Positions 1 through 5,298 of a DNA stretch of 8,058 nt are shown here, one piece after another (the stretch's first letter is position 1; every line of letters begins with the position of its first letter). The translations under genes were made by a program, and so were the position numbers. Source of the stretch: Christensenella sp964592155 (lineage in GTDB: Bacteria; Bacillota; Clostridia; Christensenellales; Christensenellaceae). Where the stretch lies: assembly GCA_964592155.1 (NCBI GenBank), contig CAZQDA010000108.1, positions 1-8,058 of the forward strand, in the 5' to 3' direction. Under the pieces are notes generated by a model. It ran no database searches. It saw nothing but the letters and a program-made list of their open reading frames with translations, and was not told where the DNA came from.

Positions 1-114
1 ACTGTAACGCTAGCTGAAATCGAGGGTTCGGATTTGGGGGTGATCGCTCCGCCAACCAATGTTGCCGAAAAAGATGCAACACACAAAAAAGCCCACAATC
101 ATGGGCTTTTTTGA
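1..114 (+). CDS. Possible C-terminal tail of an upstream gene (partial, weak)
   Basis: The frame starting at base 1 is open until a TGA at 112-114 and encodes 37 residues with an acidic-hydrophobic stretch (AEIEGSDLGVIAPPTN) followed by a lysine/histidine-rich end. The other two + frames stop within the first 17 bases, so an upstream gene could equally end at 5-7, 11-13 or 15-17. Against this frame, its last ten codons run through the terminator hairpin at 85-112, which is unusual for a real gene end, and an open stretch of this length is not rare by chance. I do not recognise the product. Confidence 0.3.
   Translation, partial: TVTLAEIEGSDLGVIAPPTNVAEKDATHKKAHNHGLF
85..112 (+). terminator. 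Intrinsic terminator, probably bidirectional
   Basis: A perfect 11-bp inverted repeat (AAAAAAGCCCA at 85-95, TGGGCTTTTTT at 102-112) encloses a 6-base loop. The GC-rich core is followed by a run of six T, and the A-run on the 5' side gives the same signature on the minus strand. It should end transcription coming from the left edge of the window and insulate it from the genes that follow. Confidence 0.85.
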
Positions 115-171
115 TGTAAAAATTCAGAAAAAGCGTTGGTTTTCAAAAGTGCGAAAATAAGAGATGCAACG

Positions 172-191
172 GTGAAAACAGCTGTTTTTAC
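172..191. promoter_or_regulatory. 20-bp dyad, possible operator
   Basis: GTGAAAACAG (172-181) is followed directly by CTGTTTTTAC (182-191). The halves are complementary at 9 of 10 positions, with a perfect 14-bp AAAACAGCTGTTTT core and no spacer. A spacer-free, AT-flanked palindrome fits a dimeric repressor site better than an RNA hairpin. It lies just upstream of the weak promoter-like sequence at 205-230 and about 110 bases before the kinase-like gene. There is no direct evidence of a cognate regulator in the window. Confidence 0.35.
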
Positions 192-204
192 AAGATTTGA
201 ACCT

Positions 205-230
205 TTGATTCGATAACAACAGAATATAAA
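205..230 (+). promoter_or_regulatory. Weak candidate promoter before the hairpin leader
   Basis: TTGATT (205-210) and TATAAA (225-230) resemble sigma-A -35 and -10 boxes, but the 14-base spacer is shorter than the usual 16-18. If used, transcription would start near 237-241, placing the hairpin at 241-278 at the very 5' end of the mRNA for the gene at 303. This is the only promoter-like pair I found between the first terminator and that gene. Confidence 0.25.
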
Positions 231-240
231 TAAACAAGTA

Positions 241-278
241 GGGCAGATAATGAATTCAAACCATTGTCTGCCCTTTTT
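241..278 (+). terminator. Terminator-like hairpin in the leader of the P-loop gene
   Basis: GGGCAGATAATG (241-252) pairs with CATTGTCTGCCC (262-273) over 12 bp, including one T-G wobble, around a 9-base loop, and five T follow (274-278). The start codon of the next gene is only 24 bases beyond the T-run, leaving no space for a promoter. It therefore acts either as an attenuator of that gene, as a 5' stabilising hairpin, or as a terminator for upstream transcription that is partly read through. Confidence 0.75.
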
Positions 279-302
279 GTATTTCAAAGAAAGGTAAAGA
301 TT

Positions 303-899
303 ATGAAAACAATAGTAGTGAATTTGTACGCAGGGCCGGGGGCGGGAAAAACAACCGGTGCATGGGAAATCGCGGCACTGCTGAAAAAGGAAAAGATCAA
401 TACAGAGTATGTAGCGGAATACGCAAAGGAGCTTGTATGGGATGATCAAGTAAAGCTGCTGGACGGCAGTGTGAAAAACCAGACCCATTTGTTCAAGGTG
501 CAAAGTCACAGGCTTGCGCGTTTAAAAGGAAAAGTGTCGATCATTGTAACGGACTCTCCGCTTCTGCTCAACCTCATATACTGTAAAAATCCTACCACTG
601 AGTTTGAGAAAATGGTGTTGACCGAATATGATAAATACAATAACTTCAATTTATTCATCCGCAGGGGCAATAGCTACGAAAAATCTGGAAGAATACAGAC
701 TTTGGAAGAAAGCCAGCAAATTGACGACAGAATAAAAGAAATGATGCACAGCCGCAGCATCTTCTGCGGCGAATATGATCGAAATCACTCTGGGTTAATC
801 GTAAGCAACATCAAACGTTCGCTTGCATACAATCAGGATTTTTCCAGCACGCGGTCACATATCCAACCAAAGGCCAACCACCACAAATATTACAGATAA
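303..899 (+). CDS. P-loop NTPase, AAA_28/NadR-like or nucleotide kinase-like
   Basis: This 198-residue protein begins with a beta strand (KTIVVNLYA) leading into a Walker A loop, GPGAGKTT (residues 11-18, K16 and T17 binding phosphate). A second hydrophobic strand ends in TDSP (83-86), where kinase-like P-loop proteins carry their Walker B or acceptor-site aspartate. A basic stretch with R120, R121, K127 and R130 resembles a lid. Similar small ATPases are common on phages and plasmids of Firmicutes, usually annotated only as ATP-binding protein; the phosphate acceptor is not known. I chose ATG 303 because a purine-rich GAAAGG lies upstream; an in-frame upstream extension would run through the hairpin at 241-278. 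The gene stands alone between two terminators and is visibly AT-richer than the operon downstream, suggesting a separate origin. The last 20 residues are polar and basic and look disordered. Confidence 0.85.
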   Translation: MKTIVVNLYAGPGAGKTTGAWEIAALLKKEKINTEYVAEYAKELVWDDQVKLLDGSVKNQTHLFKVQSHRLARLKGKVSIIVTDSPLLLNLIYCKNPTTEFEKMVLTEYDKYNNFNLFIRRGNSYEKSGRIQTLEESQQIDDRIKEMMHSRSIFCGEYDRNHSGLIVSNIKRSLAYNQDFSSTRSHIQPKANHHKYYR

Positions 900-920
900 A
901 AACTACACATATGCTCTTAT

Positions 921-956
921 GGTGCGGGAATACAAAACGAATTCCGCACCTTTTTT
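921..956 (+). terminator. Intrinsic terminator between the P-loop gene and the ssb operon
   Basis: GGTGCGGGAAT (921-931, one bulged G) pairs with ATTCCGCACC (941-950) around a 9-base loop, followed by six T (951-956). It sits 21 bases after the stop of the P-loop gene and should end that transcript. It also lies only 56 bases upstream of the ssb start. The 5' arm has a second perfect 8-base partner, ATTCCCGC, at 964-971, so an alternative fold is possible. Confidence 0.85.
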
Positions 957-1012
957 GTTAACCATTCCCGCAATCAAACGGGGAAATATATAAATCGAAG
1001 GAGAACAGAACT

Positions 1013-1378
1013 ATGTTAAAAATCACAGCAATCGGCAACCTCACATCGGATGTGGAGCTCAGAACCAAAGAGAGTGATGAAACGCCCTACGCGATCCTGC
1101 GCATCGCTTCTGACAGACGCTACAAGGACAAGGATGGGAACAAGCTGACAGACTTTGTGAGTATCAAGGTGCGCGGCGCGCTTGCGGAGGCATGCGTCAA
1201 GCATGTCGGAAAAGGAGATAAGATCGCCGCGACAGGAGATTTCGAGACCATCAATATCTCTCAGGAGGACGGGAGCACGCAAACCGGTTTTCTAATCAAG
1301 GCGTTCGAGGTAGATTTTATCTACATAAGACCCAAGGAAGATATTACGGAAGCGACATTGGAACTGCCGGAAATATAA
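1013..1378 (+). CDS. ssb: Single-stranded DNA-binding protein (SSB), short form
   Basis: This 121-residue protein is a single OB-fold. The N-terminal MLKITAIGNLTSDVELR matches the first SSB strands with the conserved G8-N9-L10, followed by TDFVSIKVRG (46-55) and GKGDKIAATGDFET (66-79), the usual positions of the ssDNA-binding strands. SSB coats single-stranded DNA in replication, repair or transfer. The protein ends soon after the OB-fold; the tail is short and acidic (ITEATLELPEI) and lacks the DDDIPF-type tip that chromosomal SSB uses to recruit partner proteins, as in many plasmid and phage SSBs. The start is supported by AAGGAG at 998-1003, nine bases before ATG. It is the first gene of the long operon; no convincing promoter fits between the terminator T-run at 956 and this start. 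Confidence 0.9.
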   Translation: MLKITAIGNLTSDVELRTKESDETPYAILRIASDRRYKDKDGNKLTDFVSIKVRGALAEACVKHVGKGDKIAATGDFETINISQEDGSTQTGFLIKAFEVDFIYIRPKEDITEATLELPEI

Positions 1379-1390
1379 GGAGAAGAGTCG

Positions 1391-2368
1391 ATGCATAATA
1401 CCGGAATCAAATATACCGCAGGAGATATCACCCCTATCGTGCTCCCTGCGTTTTCGGAGTTGTTGCCGCCGCTGCCGTATGAGCAATATGAAAAGCTGGA
1501 GCAAGATATTCTGCAAAACGGCTGCTACGCCCCCATCATCTTAAATGAAGAACTGAATATCGTAGACGGACATCATCGCCACAAAATCTGTGAAAAGCAT
1601 AACGTCCCGTATGAGATGGCGGTGTTTTCTTTTGAAGATATTCTGGAAGCCCAGCAATGGGAGCTTGAAACGCAAAAGGCACGGCGCAATTTGACCGCGT
1701 GGGAGCTTGGGCAGATCGCATTGAAACTAAAACCGGCGCTGGAGGAAAAAGGAAAGGCGCACATGTCGGCGGGCGGCGGTGATCAAAAAAGCGAGGACGC
1801 AAAATCGGGTTTGGTGAATTCATCAAACCCGATACCTGAAGCAGTCGACACCCGCAAACAATTGGCTCAGACAGCGGGGATCGGAGAACAGACGATGGGG
1901 CGAATCATTCAGATCGACGAGCATGCGCCGGCGCCGGTCAAAGAAGCGCTCAATACGGGAGAGCTTTCCGTAAACCAGGGATACAACATCACAAGGGAAC
2001 TTAAATCGCTGCCGGAGGATGCGCGCGAACAGGCTGCACAGGAAGCTGTCGCTCTGGCAAAGGAAAAAAAGAAGCTCAAGCAAGCGGATGCGGCGATTGG
2101 CAAGGATGCCAAAATCTCTAAGATTTTCTGCACAGCGTTTGAAAAAGCCAATCTGATAGAGCCGACCGAAGACAATATTCGCATATGGGTCTTATGCAGC
2201 CGTATGACAAAAGCAGAGGTAAAGGATATGGCGGATGAAGCGCGTGAATTATCCGATGTATTCGCACAAATCTCTGAACTGCTCGAAGCACAAATCCGTG
2301 AATGGAGATCAACCGATGAAACACAAGAAGTCGATGAAGATGCCCTCGAAACCGAAGATACCGATTGA
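1391..2368 (+). CDS. ParB/Spo0J-like nuclease-domain protein
   Basis: This 325-residue protein has a ParB N-terminal (ParB/sulfiredoxin-like) domain at about residues 22-75: LPYEQYEKLEQDI, then YAPIILNEE, and the signature D59-G-H-H-R-H64 in the position of the ParB DGxHR motif that binds nucleotide. Residues about 85-205 are helical and include a likely helix-turn-helix (KQLAQTAGIGEQTMGRIIQI, 156-175), then ELSVNQGYNITREL, as in ParB-family DNA-binding middles. The region 205-235 is Glu/Lys/Ala-rich and probably coiled coil, and the end (307-325) is very acidic. Element-borne ParB-like proteins act in partition, transcription control or replication of plasmids. No ParA partner is present; a ParM-type system lies two genes downstream. 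AAGGAG at 1377-1382, overlapping the ssb stop, supports the start and tight coupling. Confidence 0.85.
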   Translation: MHNTGIKYTAGDITPIVLPAFSELLPPLPYEQYEKLEQDILQNGCYAPIILNEELNIVDGHHRHKICEKHNVPYEMAVFSFEDILEAQQWELETQKARRNLTAWELGQIALKLKPALEEKGKAHMSAGGGDQKSEDAKSGLVNSSNPIPEAVDTRKQLAQTAGIGEQTMGRIIQIDEHAPAPVKEALNTGELSVNQGYNITRELKSLPEDAREQAAQEAVALAKEKKKLKQADAAIGKDAKISKIFCTAFEKANLIEPTEDNIRIWVLCSRMTKAEVKDMADEARELSDVFAQISELLEAQIREWRSTDETQEVDEDALETEDTD

Positions 2369-2732
2369 AGCGGAGCGAGAGATCATGGGATTACTGGAGC
2401 AGGATATGAGCGTTGAAACGAACGTGGTCGCAGATATTTTAGAGCGTCATGGCGTGTGTGGAGATATCCACGCTTTGCAGCAAGCGTACCGTAAGCGCAT
2501 CGGGCAGCGGCTCATGGCAAGTGTCCGTGACGAAAACGGGAAACGCGAGATACTGTGTGATTCAAAACACTATGTGGTGCTGGGCGGCTGTAATGACCGC
2601 AGGCGGCTGAAAAGTATTCGCGGTAAACTACTGAAAGACATATCCGGTCTGGACGCTTCCGCAAAAAAGGTGCGTGAGCGTCTTTCTTTTTTAGAGAGAA
2701 TGTTTGGAGGAAATACCAAATGGAGATCATAG
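2316..2732 (+). CDS. Small basic protein of unknown function, possibly DNA-binding
   Basis: This 138-residue protein overlaps the end of the ParB-like gene by 53 bases, in another frame. ATG 2316 is chosen because GGAG lies at 2304-2307, eight bases upstream; ATG 2334 and 2340 are in-frame alternatives. The N-terminus is very basic (MKHKKSMKMPSKPK). Residues about 18-70 look like successive helices (AEREIMGLLEQD, VVADILERHG, HALQQAYRKRIGQRL), compatible with a winged-helix fold. A middle beta-like part (REILCDSKHYVVLGGC) is followed by a basic C-terminal helix pair (RRRLKSIRGKLLKDI, KKVRERLSFLERMF). I do not recognise a named family. Its position between a ParB-like gene and parM, with a 13-base overlap into parM, suggests a role in maintenance or control of the same operon. 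Confidence 0.7.
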   Translation: MKHKKSMKMPSKPKIPIEAEREIMGLLEQDMSVETNVVADILERHGVCGDIHALQQAYRKRIGQRLMASVRDENGKREILCDSKHYVVLGGCNDRRRLKSIRGKLLKDISGLDASAKKVRERLSFLERMFGGNTKWRS

Positions 2733-3640
2733 GGATCGACCACGGATACGCGGCGATCAAAACAAAACATTTTTGTTTTCCGAGCGGTGTCGTGGAATAT
2801 GAGTATGAGCCGTATACCCAAAAGGATGTGCTGGAATACGGTGGCAAATACTATGTTTGCGGGAGCGGCCGCCAGCCCCTGCGAAAGGATAAAACCGTTA
2901 ACGACAGCTACTATCTTCTTACCCTCGCGGCGATCGCAAAGGAACTGTCGTATCGGAACATCTCCGGTGATGCACCCGTATTGATCGCTGCCGGACTGCC
3001 CCTTGCCAGTTTTGGACGGGAGAAAAGCGCATTCCGCAACTATCTGCTGCATGACCCGCCGCCCGTATCGTTTTGTTTTGAGGGCAAGGCGTTTCGGGTG
3101 GAGATCGTCGACGTCAGTCTGTTTCCGCAGGGATATGCAGCGGTGCTGTCTCATATGGAGATCCTGCGCGCGGAGCCATCCGTCATTCTGGCAGATATTG
3201 GCGGCTGGACTGTGGATTTGATGCTGCTCAATCACGCAATGCCGGACGCCTCCACCTGTCGCAGCCTCGAGCTGGGGATGATCCGCTGCATAAACGAAAT
3301 TCAGGAACAGATTCGGCGGTCGCTCGGAATTTCCCTCACGCAAACGCAGATCGAAACAGCGCTTTCTGGAAAAGCGGGCGGTATGCCCGAAAAAGCAATG
3401 CAACTGATAGAAAAGGAGGGGCGCGCATATACAGCCAAACTGTTCTCGCTTATGGATGAGAGCGGGTTTGACGTGCGCGCCATGCCGGTGATACTCATGG
3501 GTGGTGGCGCGGCGATCACAGGCGCGCGTGTTGCGCCACAGGACGGCTTGTGTCGCCTTATTACCCTGCCCGACGTATGTGCGAACGCTGCGGGATATGA
3601 ACGCCTTGCAGGGCAAATTCGGGACGTATCCCATGGATAA
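2720..3640 (+). CDS. parM: ParM/StbA-family actin-like plasmid segregation ATPase
   Basis: This 306-residue protein has the actin/Hsp70 ATPase fold of plasmid partition proteins. The phosphate-1 loop is GIDHGYAAIK (residues 5-14, D7 and K14), the phosphate-2 loop is LADIGGWTVDLMLL (157-170, D159, G161-G162, T164, D166) and the adenosine-binding motif is PVILMGGGAAIT (256-267). ParM-type proteins polymerise into dynamic filaments that push plasmid copies apart through an adaptor (ParR) bound to a centromere (parC). Length is close to the family norm of about 300-330. The start is supported by GGAGG at 2706-2710, nine bases upstream, and overlaps the preceding gene by 13 bases. The following gene overlaps its stop by 8 bases and has the expected features of the adaptor. 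No obvious parC repeat array was seen in the window. Confidence 0.9.
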   Translation: MEIIGIDHGYAAIKTKHFCFPSGVVEYEYEPYTQKDVLEYGGKYYVCGSGRQPLRKDKTVNDSYYLLTLAAIAKELSYRNISGDAPVLIAAGLPLASFGREKSAFRNYLLHDPPPVSFCFEGKAFRVEIVDVSLFPQGYAAVLSHMEILRAEPSVILADIGGWTVDLMLLNHAMPDASTCRSLELGMIRCINEIQEQIRRSLGISLTQTQIETALSGKAGGMPEKAMQLIEKEGRAYTAKLFSLMDESGFDVRAMPVILMGGGAAITGARVAPQDGLCRLITLPDVCANAAGYERLAGQIRDVSHG

Positions 3641-3929
3641 GGGGTGCTATCGGCTGACAATACGGCTGTCGCCCGTCAATGCCACACACAGAAAAGTGAT
3701 TGAAATATTGCAGAATATTCCCAAAGGCAAACGAAGTGCGGCTGTATGTGAAATGATCCTGCACCGGCGCCGGGATAACGATCTGGAAGAACGGATCTAT
3801 CGCTCGGTGCGGCGGGCGCTTGCGGACGGCGGGTATTCAGCACACGAACCTGAGCAGCCAAAAGGTCAGGAGGATGCGGGCATCCTCGCGTTTTTGACCG
3901 CGCTTCAAAAGGAAGAAGGTGAAGAATGA
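3633..3929 (+). CDS. ParR-like ribbon-helix-helix adaptor (probable)
   Basis: The 98-residue product starts with a short strand, YRLTIRLSP (residues 6-14), followed by two helices (NATHRKVIEILQNIP and SAAVCEMILHRRR) separated by KGKR. This is the order of a ribbon-helix-helix DNA-binding domain, as found in ParR. A third basic helix (LEERIYRSVRRAL) and an acidic, Gln/Glu-rich C-terminus (AFLTALQKEEGEE) follow; in ParR the C-terminus contacts the ParM filament. ATG 3633 lies inside the parM stop (shared ATGGATAA) and has almost no Shine-Dalgarno sequence, so translation is probably coupled to parM. An in-frame ATG at 3597 would add 12 residues but has no better ribosome site. The assignment rests on domain pattern, size and position, not on close sequence recognition. 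Confidence 0.72.
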   Translation: MDKGCYRLTIRLSPVNATHRKVIEILQNIPKGKRSAAVCEMILHRRRDNDLEERIYRSVRRALADGGYSAHEPEQPKGQEDAGILAFLTALQKEEGEE

Positions 3930-5298
3930 AGTGATACGTTACCTGGACATGTTTGCGGGGATAGGCGGGTTTCGCGCCGGTCTGTCCCGAATACCGGGTT
4001 TTGAATGTATTGGACACTGTGAAATAGACAGGCATGCGGATGCAGGCTACTGCGCCATTCACAATCCAACTGAAAAGGAGTGGTATCATGCCGACGCAAC
4101 CACCATCGACCCGGCAGGAGTGCCGGACATCGACCTGCTCTGTGCGGGATTTCCCTGCCAGAGCTTTTCTATCGCTGGCAGAAGAAAAGGGTTTGACGAT
4201 ACCAGAGGTACTATGTTTTTTGAGATCGCGCGGATTGCGCGATACAAAAGACCTCAATATATGCTGCTTGAAAACGTACCCGGATTGCTATCGCATAACA
4301 AAGGGCGAACCTTCGCCGTCATCCTTGACACGCTTTGCGAATTGGGGTATCGCGTCGAATGGGCTGTGCTTAACTCAAAGGATTACGGAGTCCCGCAATC
4401 AAGGCGCAGGGTGTTCATTGTCTGCTATCTTGGAGACCGATGTGCCGGAAAAATACTACCTGTCGGAGAAGCAAATGCGCAAGCTCTTATACAACTCATC
4501 GGCGGACGGCAGGGCTCCAGAGTCTACGACCCCGCAGGGCTCGCCTGCACCATAACCTCGCAGTCGGGCGGTGGAGGCGGGAGAACAGGACTGTATGCCG
4601 TAGGCTTTAACCGCAAGGACGGGATCACCAAAGAACTGGACACCGCCTATGCGCTGAACGCAAGTAATTTCAGGGGACTCAACCGTAACCAGACACAAAA
4701 CGCGGTGTTTGTGGATATGACCTATGGAAATCCGAAAATGACAGAAATGGCGCGGTGTCTGACTGCCAACTATAGTAAATCTGTTATGGGATACAGGAAC
4801 GGTGAACGTTCAGGAGTTTTGGAAGCCAGCGCTGTGATCAACCCGGATAGAGAAACTGTCCGGCAGAACGGCAGACGCATCAAAAATCCCGAAGAACCGA
4901 TGTTCGCGCTGACTGCGCAGGATCGTCATGGCGTGCTGGTCAAAGAAGCCACGAAAAAGGGATATAAAGAAGCTGGTGTGGGCGACAGCATCGACCTTGG
5001 CTATGCGGGCAGTAACACACGGCGCGGTCGCGTTGGTGCGGATATTGCCCATACTTTGGATACCGGCAGCACACAGGGCGTACTGGAAAACGGCGGGCGC
5101 ATCCGCAGGCTGACCCCGCGCGAGTGTCTGCGCTTGCAGGGCTATGCCGAAGATCAGATCGACTGCATATTGAGTTTTACCTCCGACAGTCAAGCGTATA
5201 AGCAGGCCGGAAATTCTGTGACGACGACAGTGATCTATGCGATTGGTCTGAAGATCAAAGCGGTGGACGACGAGTTAAGGGGTGAAGCATGGAAATAG
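3919..5298 (+). CDS. DNA (cytosine-5) methyltransferase
   Basis: The protein has up to 459 residues and transfers a methyl group from S-adenosylmethionine to C5 of cytosine in a specific DNA site. Conserved motifs occur in order: I, LDMFAGIGGFRAG (residues 9-21); IV, GFPCQSFS (77-84) with nucleophile C80; VI, ENVPG (118-122); VIII, QSRRR (160-164); IX, RRLTPRECLRLQG (396-408); X, QAGNSV (429-434). The target-recognition region between VIII and IX is long (about 230 residues) and repetitive. GTG 3919 has AAGGA upstream at 3909-3913; GTG 3931, four codons later, has AAGGTGA at 3916-3922 with a better gap and would give the typical start MIRYLDMF. It overlaps the ParR-like gene and has no restriction endonuclease partner here, so it is probably an orphan enzyme protecting the element or modulating expression. 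Confidence 0.93.
   Translation: MKNEVIRYLDMFAGIGGFRAGLSRIPGFECIGHCEIDRHADAGYCAIHNPTEKEWYHADATTIDPAGVPDIDLLCAGFPCQSFSIAGRRKGFDDTRGTMFFEIARIARYKRPQYMLLENVPGLLSHNKGRTFAVILDTLCELGYRVEWAVLNSKDYGVPQSRRRVFIVCYLGDRCAGKILPVGEANAQALIQLIGGRQGSRVYDPAGLACTITSQSGGGGGRTGLYAVGFNRKDGITKELDTAYALNASNFRGLNRNQTQNAVFVDMTYGNPKMTEMARCLTANYSKSVMGYRNGERSGVLEASAVINPDRETVRQNGRRIKNPEEPMFALTAQDRHGVLVKEATKKGYKEAGVGDSIDLGYAGSNTRRGRVGADIAHTLDTGSTQGVLENGGRIRRLTPRECLRLQGYAEDQIDCILSFTSDSQAYKQAGNSVTTTVIYAIGLKIKAVDDELRGEAWK
4525..5094 (+). repeat. Degenerate amino-acid repeats in the methyltransferase recognition region
   Basis: Within the methyltransferase, five units share the pattern Ala-x-x-[Leu/Ile]-[Thr/Asn/Asp]-[Ala/Ser/Thr]. 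They are ACTITS (209-214), AYALNA (243-248), ARCLTA (278-283), MFALTA (328-333) and AHTLDT (377-382). Most are followed 6-18 residues later by Gly/Ala-Val-[Leu/Phe] (NAVFV, SGVLE, HGVLV, QGVLE). The cores are 34, 35, 50 and 49 residues apart. Standard C5 methyltransferases carry one such TLTA-like strand just before motif IX, so the extra copies look like duplication of that element. Confidence 0.55.

Noticed and set aside
72..170. A 9-base direct repeat AGATGCAAC at 72-80 and 162-170 as a possible iteron or attachment site
   Set aside because: Only two copies exist, 90 bases apart, with unrelated flanks, and no integrase or replication initiator is nearby.
99..509. A 136-codon minus-strand frame reading Cys/Phe-rich sequence
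   Set aside because: It overlaps the Walker A-containing gene and runs through two hairpins; no ribosome site or family signature is visible.
987..994. TATATAAA as a -10 box for ssb
   Set aside because: It is too close to AAGGAG (998-1003), and the segments 16-18 bases upstream (around 964-971) do not resemble a -35 box.
2570..3634. A 354-codon open frame on the minus strand opposite parM
   Set aside because: It lies wholly opposite a gene with clear actin-family motifs, has a Cys/Arg/His-rich composition typical of antisense frames, and has no ribosome site of its own.
900..3640. A parC-type centromere made of direct repeats near parM
   Set aside because: I looked in the intergenic 900-1012 region and around the parM boundaries and saw no tandem direct repeats; the genes here overlap and leave no space for one.
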